From an uncultured Bacteroidales bacterium (GTDB taxonomy: Bacteria > Bacteroidota > Bacteroidia > Bacteroidales > Paludibacteraceae): a stretch of DNA of 64,000 bases. The stretch lies in NCBI GenBank assembly GCA_934692905.1, contig CAKUUM010000002.1, forward strand, positions 25,548 through 89,547, read 5' to 3'. Below, one piece after another: positions 35,322 through 43,376 of this stretch; position 1 is the stretch's first letter; the number at the start of each line of letters is the position of its first letter. The notes below the pieces were generated by a model. That model was not told the DNA's origin, searched no databases, and saw only the letters and a program-made list of their open reading frames with translations. The position numbers and the translations under genes were made by a program.

Positions 35322-36341
35322 TCAATCCAAGTGGCGGGAATGGAGCCAGTGGGTGAGGTGGTCGGCGATGGCGGTGTTGTTGAGGTCAGACATCGGGAAG
35401 TGGGTATTGCCGTAGATGCCGACCTCGGGCAGGTGGATGACCGTAACATCGCCGCCCATCGCGTTGAGCATTGCTGCCCATTGGCGCATAAGGTGCAGGC
35501 GGCGCATCCATTCGTAAAGTTCGGGGCGCTCGTCGGTGGCAGGGAGATTGTCGCCGTAATAGATGATGATAGGTATGGTGGTGAACTTGCGGAAGACCTC
35601 CAGCGGCACCTCCACGCCTTCGGTCTTGCCCGACAGGGTACGCACATGCCCTTCGGGCGGCATCTGTCCCTCGGGGAAAGGCACGTTGCTGCCCGGCTCA
35701 AAGGCAACAATCGCCCGTATATTGTCCGTCCTGGGCAGCGTGAGCCAGCCGACACCGCCGCCCTGCGAGTGCGTGACGAAGATGGCGGGTCCGATGCTGT
35801 CTAACAGCGCAGCGTATGCATCGGCGTAGAGCGACAGGTCGGGCGAACCGATGGTGGGCGTCATCTGCCGAAAGAACTGGTTGAGCGTCTCTTCGCTCCG
35901 ATCGAACTGCACGCCGTCGAAATAGTCAGGATAGATGCCGAGGTAGAAACGGTTGAACCAGACCTCCTCATCGAACTGCGGGGTGAGGGTAACGGTCTCG
36001 GTGCTACGCCCTGCATTGCCGCGGCGGGGCTGGTCGACGAGGAAGGTGGTATAGCCATGGCGGAGAAAGATGTTCTGAAACCCCTCGCGTCCGTCAGGTG
36101 TAGTCTCCCATGTCTTGGAGAACTGCCCCACGCCGTGGGCAAAGACCATCGGCAGCGGGCGGGCGTGGACGGGTCGCTGATAGAAGACATAGGCGTGGTC
36201 GCCGTGGTAGGTATGCCCCGCGGAGTCGCGCAGGACGGTGCCGCCGACGGCAAAACTGCCCTGCTCGGCGATGCGCAACGGGCGTTGGTTGGTGCAAGAC
36301 ATACAAGCAAACAGCAATATAAACAGGATGGGACGGTTCAT
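35322..36341 (-). CDS. Alpha/beta hydrolase lipoprotein
   Basis: The 339-residue protein starts MNRPILFILLFACMSCTNQ, a lipoprotein signal with the acylated Cys at 16. It has the oxyanion region VFAHGVGQFSKTW near residue 68, the nucleophile elbow VTHSQGGGVG near 191-200 (Ser), the acid-loop region IYYGDN and a late His in GNTHFP. It is probably an exported esterase or lipase-like enzyme; the substrate is unknown. It starts 11 bp after the aldo/keto reductase stop, so both are likely co-transcribed and controlled by the AraC site upstream. Confidence 0.85.
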   Translation of the reverse strand: MNRPILFILLFACMSCTNQRPLRIAEQGSFAVGGTVLRDSAGHTYHGDHAYVFYQRPVHARPLPMVFAHGVGQFSKTWETTPDGREGFQNIFLRHGYTTFLVDQPRRGNAGRSTETVTLTPQFDEEVWFNRFYLGIYPDYFDGVQFDRSEETLNQFFRQMTPTIGSPDLSLYADAYAALLDSIGPAIFVTHSQGGGVGWLTLPRTDNIRAIVAFEPGSNVPFPEGQMPPEGHVRTLSGKTEGVEVPLEVFRKFTTIPIIIYYGDNLPATDERPELYEWMRRLHLMRQWAAMLNAMGGDVTVIHLPEVGIYGNTHFPMSDLNNTAIADHLTHWLHSRHLD

Positions 36342-36352
36342 AGGATGAGGGG

Positions 36353-37504
36353 TTATTTCTGTACTTTGGATTCTTGCAGGGCGTCGTAACGGCTGCCCAT
36401 GACGGGTATGGCGGATACGGCGTCTTCCAGTTGCCGTATGTCGTCTGCGGAGAAGGCGATGTCGGTGGCGCGGAGGTTCTCTTCGAGGTGCGACAGTTTG
36501 GTGGTGCCGAGGATTGGTACGATGAACGGTGCTTTGTGCAGCAGCCATGCCAGTGCCACCTGTGCGGGCGTGATACCGCGCGTCCTGCCGAAGGCGTTGA
36601 GCACCTCCACTATACGGGTGTTGGCGCGTATGGCGTCGGGATGGAAGCGGGGCAGCGTCTGCCGGTTGTCGTTGTCGGGGTCGAAGCGGGTGTATTCGTT
36701 AATCATTCCGCCGAGGAAACCGCGGTTGAGCGGGCTGTACGGTACAAAGCCGATACCGAGTTCCCTGCACACGGGCAGCACCTCGCGCTCAACGACGCGG
36801 TGCATCAGGTGGTACTCGCTCTGGACGGCGGTGAGGGGGCAGACACGGTGGGCGCGGCGAATGGTTTCGGCATTGACTTCGCACAGCCCCCAATGGAGAA
36901 TCTTGCCCTCCCGAATGAGTTCGGCGCAGGTCTCCGCCACTACCTCAATGGGCGTGTGCGGGTCGATGCGGTGCTGATAGAAGATACCGAGTGTCTCTAC
37001 CCCGAGGTTGCGGAGCGAGTTCTCGCACACGCGCCTGATGTTGTCGGGCGTGCTGTCTTCCTCGGTCTTTATCTGTATGCCATTGACGAACTTATGCCCG
37101 AATTTGGACGAGACAAACACGCGGTCGGTGTAGCCGCGCAGTGCCTCGCCGACAAGTTGCTCGTTGATGTGGTAGCTGTAACTCTCGGCGGTGTCGAAGA
37201 GCGTCACACCGCGCTCAATGGCTTCGTGTACAAGGGCTATCTCCTGTTGGCGGTCGGGGTGTTGGCTGCGGTTGTGGTTGAGCCCCATACAGCCGTAGCC
37301 TATGGCGGAGACAGTGAAGGCAGCGGCACCCGTGCCGAGGGTGCGCTGCGTGAGGACGGCTGCCATACCTGCTGGGAGAGTGCGTACTGCGGAGCGGTGT
37401 CCCGTCAGGGCGCGTTCCGCGGCGGCAACTTTGTTCAACGTGGGTTCGATACATACCGCGGCACTTGTGGCTGCGGCTACTTTCAAGAAGTCTCGGCGGT
37501 TCAT
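36353..37504 (-). CDS. Aldo/keto reductase with twin-arginine-type signal
   Basis: The 383-residue protein starts MNRRDFLKVAAATSAAVCIEP, a short Tat-like leader (N-R-R-D-F). The AKR barrel follows: GYGCMGLNHN, the catalytic DTAESYSYHINEQLVGEAL (Asp and Tyr), the Lys in VSSKFGHK, and the NADP-binding end LAWLLHKAPFIVPILGTTKLSHLEENL. Relatives are annotated as oxidoreductases of aldehydes/ketones. Start 37504 is chosen because earlier codons would include the operator region. Gene order is reductase then hydrolase. Confidence 0.9.
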   Translation of the reverse strand: MNRRDFLKVAAATSAAVCIEPTLNKVAAAERALTGHRSAVRTLPAGMAAVLTQRTLGTGAAAFTVSAIGYGCMGLNHNRSQHPDRQQEIALVHEAIERGVTLFDTAESYSYHINEQLVGEALRGYTDRVFVSSKFGHKFVNGIQIKTEEDSTPDNIRRVCENSLRNLGVETLGIFYQHRIDPHTPIEVVAETCAELIREGKILHWGLCEVNAETIRRAHRVCPLTAVQSEYHLMHRVVEREVLPVCRELGIGFVPYSPLNRGFLGGMINEYTRFDPDNDNRQTLPRFHPDAIRANTRIVEVLNAFGRTRGITPAQVALAWLLHKAPFIVPILGTTKLSHLEENLRATDIAFSADDIRQLEDAVSAIPVMGSRYDALQESKVQK

Positions 37505-37529
37505 ACTATATCGTTTTTGATTTCGGCGG

Positions 37530-37537
37530 CAAAGGTA
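37530..37537 (-). promoter_or_regulatory. -7 element of the aldo/keto reductase promoter
   Basis: TACCTTTG on the minus strand fits the -7 consensus, 26 bp before the reductase start. No TTG stands at the -33 position, which is usual for promoters that need an activator. The AraC-like direct repeat 37568-37598 lies immediately upstream. Confidence 0.65.
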
Positions 37538-37560
37538 CGCCATTTCCGCGATATAGACGC

Positions 37561-37600
37561 TACCCCGATTGCAGGAAGGATAACCCGAATTGCGGGAAAC
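37561..37600. promoter_or_regulatory. Putative AraC operator, copy A
   Basis: It contains ATTGCAGGAA (37568-37577) and ATTGCGGGAA (37589-37598), two direct half-sites exactly 21 bp apart, within a 40-bp block. The block recurs with 37 of 40 bases identical at 38930-38969. It is positioned just upstream of the reductase promoter and also upstream of the divergent ATPase gene. Confidence 0.65.
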
Positions 37601-37684
37601 AGATTCAGAATGGGGAAAACCGTGACGGTGGAGAATAAACATTTGACCGCCTGCCTTTTACATAGTGCGGGGGAGTTTTTTCTA

Positions 37685-37716
37685 TTTGCACACGTGTAAA
37701 AAATATAGTACCTTTG
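37685..37716 (+). promoter_or_regulatory. Promoter of the AAA ATPase gene
   Basis: TTTG (37685-37688), 20 nt, TACCTTTG (37709-37716), a perfect consensus. Between it and the start codon the sequence repeats GCGAAAAAAATCGCA-like blocks (37729-37762), which can form a TGCGA/TCGCA hairpin. Confidence 0.85.
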
Positions 37717-37762
37717 CGCTTGAAATGATTGCGAAAAAAATCGCAACGAAAAAAATCGCAGT

Positions 37763-38833
37763 ATGAAAAATCCTTTCAAATTCGGTACAATCGTTGAAAA
37801 TGAGTACTTCACCGACCGCGTTAGTGAGTTGGCTGCCATTTGCCAAACGATGGATAGCGAGAACCACCTGATACTCATCAGCCCGCGCCGTTTCGGCAAA
37901 TCAAGTTTGGTGCATAAGGCGGTCAAACAGATAGGGCGTCCGTACATATTCCTCAACCTGCAGAAAGTGGTGAGTGTTACGGACTTTGCGGCTGCAATCC
38001 TCAAAGAGGTGTTCAAACTGCACCCTTGGGAGAGGTTGAAACATCAAATGCAGCATTTCCGAGTGGTTCCCACCATATCCGCCAACCCGATGACACAGGG
38101 AATAGATGTGTCTTTTCAACCGATGCAGGACGAAACCGTGGCTTTGGAGGATGCCCTCGCGCTGTTGGAATCAGTCAGCACTGAAAAGCAGAAGTTGATT
38201 GTTATCTTCGATGAGTTTCAGGAAATTATGGGGCTGTCGAAAGGGATAGATAAGCGGCTGCGAGCCATTCTGCAAGAACAACAGCGTATCAATTATATCT
38301 TTTTAGGCAGCCAAGAATCGATGATGACCGAGATTTTCGAGCGCAAGAAATCACCATTTTATCATTTCGGCAAACTGATGATCTTGCCTAAAATCCCTTA
38401 TGATGATTTCTACACCTATCTGCAGGAGCGTCTTCAACCGGTAGCAGACGGGCATACGGATGCTATTGCAACGCAAATCCTCTCTACCACGCAATGCCAC
38501 CCGTATTATACGCAGCAGTTGGCATCACAAGTGTGGGATTTGCTGGCGTACCAAAAAGAGAGTCGTGATGTGGTTGAAACCGCTATTGAGCAGTTGGTTA
38601 CGACGCACGACTTGGATTATGAACGACTGTGGCTCACTTTCAACCGAACCGACAAACGGGTATTCCAAAGCCTTTGCCGCAAAGAAAGCCCGTTGGAAAA
38701 CCGCCAACTTCCTACCAGTACACTGTATAGTTCGGTCAAGAAACTAATGCGGGAAGGCTATCTGATACGCTCCACTTCATACGATATCGAAGACCCGTTC
38801 TTCATGCGCTGGATACAACTGCGCCAAATCTAA
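37763..38833 (+). CDS. ATP-binding protein of the archaeal-type (ATPase_2) AAA family
   Basis: The 356-residue protein has a Walker A variant SPRRFGKSSL near residue 39, Walker B KLIVIFDEFQE near 143, a sensor region LGSQESMM, and a C-terminal winged-helix-like domain (FQSLCRKESPLENRQLPTSTLYSSVKKLMREGYLI). Such ATPases are frequent in Bacteroidota as single accessory genes of unknown role, often scattered and paralogous. It is flanked by the two 40-bp AraC-operator-like blocks and has its own promoter, so it may have been inserted into the regulator/reductase locus. Confidence 0.88.
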   Translation: MKNPFKFGTIVENEYFTDRVSELAAICQTMDSENHLILISPRRFGKSSLVHKAVKQIGRPYIFLNLQKVVSVTDFAAAILKEVFKLHPWERLKHQMQHFRVVPTISANPMTQGIDVSFQPMQDETVALEDALALLESVSTEKQKLIVIFDEFQEIMGLSKGIDKRLRAILQEQQRINYIFLGSQESMMTEIFERKKSPFYHFGKLMILPKIPYDDFYTYLQERLQPVADGHTDAIATQILSTTQCHPYYTQQLASQVWDLLAYQKESRDVVETAIEQLVTTHDLDYERLWLTFNRTDKRVFQSLCRKESPLENRQLPTSTLYSSVKKLMREGYLIRSTSYDIEDPFFMRWIQLRQI

Positions 38834-38929
38834 AATTCAGTTCTCCCTTACGCCCCGTTGTTTGCCGCTCGGTACTCCACGGGAGTCTTGCCGGTGGTCA
38901 GCAGCTGCTCTCTATGAGGCGGAGATTGT

Positions 38930-38969
38930 TACCTCGATTGCGGGAAGGATAACCCGGATTGCGGGAAAC
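38930..38969. promoter_or_regulatory. Putative AraC operator, copy B
   Basis: ATTGCGGGAA is seen at 38937-38946 and, with the identical ATTGCGGGAA core, at 38958-38967, again 21 bp apart. It differs from copy A at 3 of 40 positions. It lies 86 bp before the AraC gene start, consistent with autoregulation. Confidence 0.65.
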
Positions 38970-39000
38970 GGCTCTAAACGGGGTTTGACGGGCGTGGGAG

Positions 39001-39031
39001 TTGGGCGGACGGATTATTTTTCGTAAATTTG
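39001..39031 (+). promoter_or_regulatory. Promoter of the AraC regulator gene
   Basis: TTG (39001-39003), 20 nt, TAAATTTG (39024-39031), 24 bp before ATG 39055. This argues against a translation start at the upstream in-frame TTG at 39001. Confidence 0.75.
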
Positions 39032-39054
39032 CACCCGAAAGGAGACCCGCGAAT

Positions 39055-39963
39055 ATGGAGAATATCATGCAAATAGACACGGTGGAGCAGTATAATAACT
39101 ATTTCGGTGTGGAGACGCACCACCCGTTGGTGAGTGTGATTGACGGACGGCAGGGCAAACCGCTGCGGTTCTGCAAGAAACTGTACAACATCTACGCCAT
39201 TCTGCTGAAAGACACCGACTGCGGCGACCTGCGCTACGGGCGCACGCACTACAACTACGAGCAGGGGACCATGCTCTTTCTGTCGCCAGGACAAGTGATG
39301 GGTTCACCCGATGACGGTCAGTGGCACCAACCCGAAGGGTGGGTGGTGGCGTTCCACCCGAACCTGCTGCACGGCACGGCGCTGGCGGATATTATGCAAC
39401 GCTATTCCTATTTCTCGTACAATGCCAACGAAGCGTTGCACCTGTCGGAGCAGGAGCGGGCGACCGTGGTGGAGGATATGCGGCGCATACAGGAGGAACT
39501 GGAGCAGCCTGCGGACAGGCATACAGGGTCGCTGGTGGTGGATAATATCAAACTGCTGCTTGACCACTGCCTGCGGTTCTATGACCGCCAGTTTGCCACC
39601 ACCCGCCATGAGAACAGCGATTTGTTAGTGCGCTTCGAGGCGTTGCTGACCGACTGTTTCGAAAGCGGACAGCCCGCGGCGCAGGGGCTGCCGAGTGTGC
39701 AGTATTGTGCCGACAAGTTGTGTATCTCGACGGGCTATTTCAGCGACCTTATGCGGCAGGAAACGGGAATGTCCGCCAAACAGCATATCCAACAGCGCGC
39801 GTTGGATTACGCCAAGGAGCGTCTTTTCAGCACCAACCTGTCGGTGAGCCAAATCGGGTATGCGTTGGGCTTTTCCTATCCGCAGCATTTCATCCGCTGG
39901 TTCAAACGCCTGAGCGGCATGACACCCGCGGAATACAGACGGTTGGCGTTGCACGATATGTAG
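39055..39963 (+). CDS. AraC family transcriptional regulator, reductase locus
   Basis: The 302-residue protein has an N-terminal cupin-like sensing domain (about 25-150, YNYEQGTMLFLSPGQVMGSPDD) and a C-terminal pair of helix-turn-helices (about 205-300: VQYCADKLCISTGYFSDLMRQETG and VSQIGYALGFSYPQHFIRWFKRLSGMTPAEYRRL). Regulators of this type often stand beside aldo/keto reductases in Bacteroidota. Its own promoter and the reductase promoter share a 40-bp operator-like repeat. ATG 39067 is an alternative start. Confidence 0.93.
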   Translation: MENIMQIDTVEQYNNYFGVETHHPLVSVIDGRQGKPLRFCKKLYNIYAILLKDTDCGDLRYGRTHYNYEQGTMLFLSPGQVMGSPDDGQWHQPEGWVVAFHPNLLHGTALADIMQRYSYFSYNANEALHLSEQERATVVEDMRRIQEELEQPADRHTGSLVVDNIKLLLDHCLRFYDRQFATTRHENSDLLVRFEALLTDCFESGQPAAQGLPSVQYCADKLCISTGYFSDLMRQETGMSAKQHIQQRALDYAKERLFSTNLSVSQIGYALGFSYPQHFIRWFKRLSGMTPAEYRRLALHDM

Positions 39964-40009
39964 TAAAATATTAAGAATTATTGTTGTATTTATTCGGCAA
40001 AGGATGCGT

Positions 40010-40053
40010 ATGGGTTGCGCATCCCTTGCGTATCCCTTGCTGAATAGTTGCTG
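40010..40053. repeat. 11-bp tandem repeats, locus 4
   Basis: Phased 11-bp units: ATGGGTTGCGC (40010), ATCCCTTGCGT (40021), ATCCCTTGCTG (40032) and a drifted AATAGTTGCTG (40043). The ATCCCTTGC core is identical to the array found inside the GH26 coding region at 55470-55502. Confidence 0.85.
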
Positions 40054-40218
40054 TTTGACACGAGGTTGAAATGGTTAAGAAAGATTAGAGCAACGGAGTG
40101 AAAATGCAGTGCTACGGCTGTCTATTTTCCCTGCTCTTTCCCTGACCTTACCATGAGGATAGGGAGATACGCGTTTTGTGTACGCGCAACACCTTTTCTG
40201 GAAGAAAGCAGATATCAA

Positions 40219-40254
40219 AATAGCCCGTTTGGCAGCGATGTCAAACAGGCTATT
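40219..40254 (-). terminator. Possible terminator of the epimerase gene
   Basis: An imperfect 12-bp stem (one C-A mismatch) is followed on the minus strand by a T-rich stretch. It lies about 50 bp after the epimerase stop. Confidence 0.5.
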
Positions 40255-40302
40255 ATTTTAAGAATCAAATTCTTCGGGGCGTACAAGGTGCATCGCACCT
40301 TG

Positions 40303-41826
40303 CTATTTCTCCCACCCGTTGAATATCTCGGGGCCATAGACATTGTTCTCGTCGGCATCGTGGAGCGGAGCCCATATCTGCGCAAAGAACGGATTGTGCT
40401 TTGCCACTTTGTCCCAGTGCCACGGACGCGGATTCGGTTCGTCCTTGTACGGCCACGGCATACACTCGGGGCACCAATGTCCGCCGAGCAGTACCACGCG
40501 CGGCGAGGCGCTGAAGCGGTGTCCTTCGGCACATTCCCACTCCAATGGCGTGTCCCAGTCGCCTTGCGTCATCTCCGAGGAGAGACACTTGCCCCCGCGG
40601 AAAGCGGCAGCCTTTTGCATATCCTCGATAGTGAAGAGCGACATCGGTTTCTGTTCGTCGTAGCCGTGGTCGAGTGTGACAGCCTCTTCGCTGTTGTGGC
40701 TCAAGTCGATATGCTTCCAGTCGGGTATCGCCTTATAGGCTTCCATACTGCCGTAGTAGGCATGGATACGCGGCTCTACATTGTTTTTTATCCACCATTG
40801 CGTACCGTGCTCTTTCGAGTTCGCCATCACCCGCATCGCCAACTTCACGCAGTGCGGGAACAGTTTGGCAATCTTGGTCTTCGACGCAAATTTGATAGCA
40901 CCGGGTATGCTGTCTGCCTTTGCCATTTGGTGGAAATACTCGCGAATGGGTACGTTGGCGCGGAAATGCAGGTAGTTCTCAAGCCGGTCGCCGTCGGCAT
41001 ACCACATTCCGTGGAAATTACGGGTGGTGAACCACTTGGTGTCAAAAATCTGTTCGGGGCGCGGGCAACCCACAGCGTCCAGTATCAGGCTCTCGAACTC
41101 GTAGTTGTTGATGCGGTACTCTTTGCCCGAACCGATGTTGTAGTAGTTGTTCCAGAACTCGTCCGGCACTTCTTCGCGGCACACGCGCTCTAATAGTCGC
41201 CCGCTGTCCTCCACGGTCGCCCATTCCAGCACACCGCGGATAGGTACGTGGAACATAATCGGGTCGAAGTTCTTGAGAATGGCGGGATAGAGGATACCCG
41301 ACTGGCGCAGGCTCACCCATTTGCGGATAGGCGAGTTGGTGATTATCCATTCGCCTGCCACCTTGGTCAGCCCGTAGTGGTCGTATGCCGATACGCAAAT
41401 CGGGTCGCCGGTGCGCCCCCAGTGGAGCGGTTCGCGGCGGTCGCCCATCTGTGCCACACTGCCTATATAGACCACGCGCGGCTGCTTGTCGCCCTGTGCC
41501 AATACGGCATCGCGGATATATGTCGCCGCAGCGATGTTGGTCTTGCGGGTGGCGGTGGGACGGTAGTCGGCTTGCGGCGACACCATTCCGCCCACGTGTA
41601 GCACGATGTCGCTCCCCGTAACGCCTTTCAGCACGTCATCGTAGTTGGTCAGGTCGCCCCACACAATCTCTATGCGGTCGGCAAGCGGTGCCAGGAGGGT
41701 TTTGTTTTTCGCGCTCGGACGCGCCAGAACGCGCAATGTATATCGCTCAGGGTAGCGCAGTATCTCTTGCATACCCGCATACCCCATGGTGCCCGTGGCA
41801 CCGGTCAAGAAGACTGTCTGTTTCAT
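40303..41826 (-). CDS. NAD-dependent epimerase/dehydratase with C-terminal zinc-finger-like domain
   Basis: The 507-residue protein has an extended-SDR Rossmann domain: LTGATGTMG at residues 8-16, catalytic Ser123 in IGSVAQMG and Tyr151-x3-Lys155 (YGLTK). A second region, about 330-420, is of unknown fold. A third carries CAEGH and HWCPEC (Cys432, His436, Cys452, Cys455), spaced like a treble-clef zinc site. I have no named family for the C-terminal part. The promoter at 41868-41899 and the hairpin downstream make it a single-gene unit. Confidence 0.85.
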   Translation of the reverse strand: MKQTVFLTGATGTMGYAGMQEILRYPERYTLRVLARPSAKNKTLLAPLADRIEIVWGDLTNYDDVLKGVTGSDIVLHVGGMVSPQADYRPTATRKTNIAAATYIRDAVLAQGDKQPRVVYIGSVAQMGDRREPLHWGRTGDPICVSAYDHYGLTKVAGEWIITNSPIRKWVSLRQSGILYPAILKNFDPIMFHVPIRGVLEWATVEDSGRLLERVCREEVPDEFWNNYYNIGSGKEYRINNYEFESLILDAVGCPRPEQIFDTKWFTTRNFHGMWYADGDRLENYLHFRANVPIREYFHQMAKADSIPGAIKFASKTKIAKLFPHCVKLAMRVMANSKEHGTQWWIKNNVEPRIHAYYGSMEAYKAIPDWKHIDLSHNSEEAVTLDHGYDEQKPMSLFTIEDMQKAAAFRGGKCLSSEMTQGDWDTPLEWECAEGHRFSASPRVVLLGGHWCPECMPWPYKDEPNPRPWHWDKVAKHNPFFAQIWAPLHDADENNVYGPEIFNGWEK

Positions 41827-41867
41827 ACTTTTTTATCTGCGGCTTGGTTTACAAGCCATTCAACGTG

Positions 41868-41899
41868 CAAAGTTACTACTTTGGAGGCAAATATGCAAA
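41868..41899 (-). promoter_or_regulatory. Promoter of the epimerase gene
   Basis: On the minus strand TTTG (41896-41899), 20 nt, TAACTTTG (41868-41875), 42 bp before the start codon. Confidence 0.8.
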
Positions 41900-41950
41900 G
41901 ATTGATGGCGATATGGTGCGCCATGCTCAAACTTTATGCCCGCAGAAGGG

Positions 41951-41993
41951 CAAAGAAAAGGGATGTGCCCGTTCCTTTTGGCACACCCCTTTG
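41951..41993 (-). terminator. Intrinsic terminator after raiA
   Basis: A stem of AAAGGGATGTGCC and GGCACACCCCTTT (41957-41992, one bulge) is followed on the minus strand by TTTTCTTTG. It lies about 40 bp after the raiA stop. Confidence 0.8.
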
Positions 41994-42031
41994 AAAGATA
42001 TAACTACTGCCCTTGGGACTTCCTGTACGTA

Positions 42032-42319
42032 TCACCTGTCTTTGAGTTTCTCCACTTGTTTCTCGAGGGCTTCGAGGCACTCGTCGATGCCCTGCTCGAA
42101 GGTATCGCAGGTCTTCTGGGCGAACATCTCGGGTCCCATACCGATGATGCGGATGGTGGTCTCTTTGTTCAAGTTGGTTTCGGGTTTGACTACCGTCATA
42201 CGAATGTCCATCTCCGCAGAGGGCGTGAGCAACTTCTCGTAACGACCAGTCTTTTTCTCAATGTGCTTCTCGAGGCGTTCCGCCATCTCGAAGTTCACGG
42301 CTTGGGTGTTCAGTTTCAT
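42032..42319 (-). CDS. raiA: Ribosome hibernation/translation-inhibitor factor RaiA (HPF short form)
   Basis: The 95-residue protein has the S30AE/HPF fold pattern: KLNTQAVNFEMAERLEKHIEKKTGRYEKLL, the strand VKPETNLNKETTIRIIG, and the second helix DTFEQGIDECLEALEKQVEKLK. It binds the 30S subunit in slow growth. It follows the tyrosine recombinase gene by 43 bp, the usual Bacteroidota order. Confidence 0.92.
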   Translation of the reverse strand: MKLNTQAVNFEMAERLEKHIEKKTGRYEKLLTPSAEMDIRMTVVKPETNLNKETTIRIIGMGPEMFAQKTCDTFEQGIDECLEALEKQVEKLKDR

Positions 42320-42362
42320 AGTTTCCTCCTTTTTAATGGGTTAATACTGAGGGACTTCCGCC

Positions 42363-43322
42363 TCATTGCGAGGTTTCGTTCCCATGGTTGTTCTGTTTGC
42401 TGCGCGGATGTGCCGCGTTGTATGCACGTTGTATCTGCTCGAAGGTGGTGTGGGTATAGACCTGTGTGGCTGCAAGGCTGGCATGCCCGAGCAGACTCTG
42501 GATGGTACGTATATCCGCGCCGTTGTTGAGCATCGTGGTGGCAAAAGTATGCCTCAGGACGTGGGGCGAGTGCTTCTTGAGCGTGGATACCTCCCTCATG
42601 CGCGCGCGGACTATATTGTAGAGCGTTGCCGCCGTCATGGCATCCCAATTGCCGTTTCTATGTTTCTGCACAAAAAACGTGCCACCTGCAGGCGGGTACG
42701 CCAAAATGTCGTGTCGCGACTGGCGATAGTCGTTAATCGTTTGGATAAGGTTGTCGCCGATTGGTATGATGCGTTCCTTGCGCCGCTTGCCGAAGACGCG
42801 TATCTGTGCCTGCGCGGTGTCCACATCGTTGTCAGTAAGCCCGAGCATCTCGGCACGACGCATGCCCGTCTGGTAGAGCATCTCGATGATGAGGTAGTTG
42901 CGGAGTGCCTCAAAACGTTTGACAGGGTCTTCCTCGTCGGGGTCGAACTCGTTGCTGCTCAAGCGTTTGAAGTTCTCCATCTCACTCTCGCGGAAGAAGA
43001 CGGGCAGGGGTTTGTCCGCCTTGGGGGTGATGACGGTGTGGGTGATGTCCACGCTGACCAACCCTACACGCAGCATGAACTTGTAGAAACTGCGCAGGGC
43101 AGACAGCCGACGCTTCACGCTGCGGGGTGACTGGTGTTCCTCGTCGAGCATGTGCACCATCCACAAGCGCACGTCATTGTCCGTGACATCTTTGGGGTTA
43201 AAGTCCTGCACATCAACGCCCAAGAACTCGCACCATGCGCACAAGTCGTCGTGGTATTCGCCCACGGTCCGCGGCGAATAACGCTTTTCGATGGCGATAT
43301 AGTCGAGGAACTTCTGTATCAC
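42363..43322 (-). CDS. xerC: Tyrosine recombinase, XerC/D-like
   Basis: The 319-residue protein has an N-terminal SAM-like core-binding domain (about 1-100) and a catalytic domain with Arg155 (TGMRRAEM), Lys in FGKRRKER near 179-182, His254-x2-Arg257 (HVLRHTF), His280 (LLGHASL) and the nucleophile Tyr289 (QVYTHT). Length and its neighbour raiA fit the chromosome-dimer resolution enzyme rather than a mobile-element integrase. No dif-like or attachment site is recognised nearby. Confidence 0.9.
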   Translation of the reverse strand: MIQKFLDYIAIEKRYSPRTVGEYHDDLCAWCEFLGVDVQDFNPKDVTDNDVRLWMVHMLDEEHQSPRSVKRRLSALRSFYKFMLRVGLVSVDITHTVITPKADKPLPVFFRESEMENFKRLSSNEFDPDEEDPVKRFEALRNYLIIEMLYQTGMRRAEMLGLTDNDVDTAQAQIRVFGKRRKERIIPIGDNLIQTINDYRQSRHDILAYPPAGGTFFVQKHRNGNWDAMTAATLYNIVRARMREVSTLKKHSPHVLRHTFATTMLNNGADIRTIQSLLGHASLAATQVYTHTTFEQIQRAYNAAHPRSKQNNHGNETSQ

Positions 43323-43327
43323 GTTTA

Positions 43328-43355
43328 GTTGAGGGTTGAGAGTTGAGGGTTGAGA
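43328..43355. repeat. Two direct copies of a 14-bp GTTGAGG-type repeat
   Basis: GTTGAGGGTTGAGA stands twice in tandem (43328-43341 and 43342-43355) between the recombinase start and the kinase stop. Each copy is itself two 7-bp units. It is too short and uninterrupted by spacers to be a CRISPR. Confidence 0.85.
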
Positions 43356-43376
43356 GCAGTTGGAGAGTTATGAGTA

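Larger units (their letters stand above)
39964..40302. other. Gene-free interval with 11-bp repeats and a hairpin
   Basis: This 339-bp stretch holds the 11-bp repeats of locus 4, a C/T-rich part around 40120-40150, and a hairpin AATAGCC..GTTTG / CAAAC..GGCTATT (40219-40254) suited to terminate the leftward epimerase gene or the rightward araC. A CAAGGTG/GCACCTTG stem (40286-40304) sits on the epimerase stop. No coding region is convincing here. Confidence 0.65.

Noticed and set aside
36374..37699. Plus-strand frame of 441 codons
   Set aside because: Antisense shadow of the aldo/keto reductase in GC-rich sequence; no recognisable domain.
37561..38969. Direct repeats flanking the ATPase gene as transposon target-site duplications or attachment sites
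   Set aside because: The repeats are 40 bp, slightly diverged and internally built of 21-bp-spaced half-sites, and no transposase, integrase or terminal inverted repeats are present. AraC operators explain them better.
40153..41193. Long plus-strand reading frame of 346 codons
   Set aside because: It lies fully antisense to the epimerase gene, which has clear Rossmann motifs and a consensus promoter. The product is low-complexity and unlike any family.
42363..43322. Tyrosine recombinase as the integrase of a mobile element
   Set aside because: It sits between raiA and nucleotide-salvage genes in the usual chromosomal setting, with XerC length and motifs. No element boundaries were found.
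43323..43376. Possible CRISPR-like repeat
   Set aside because: Only two adjacent 14-bp copies, no spacers, no cas genes. It is a simple tandem repeat.
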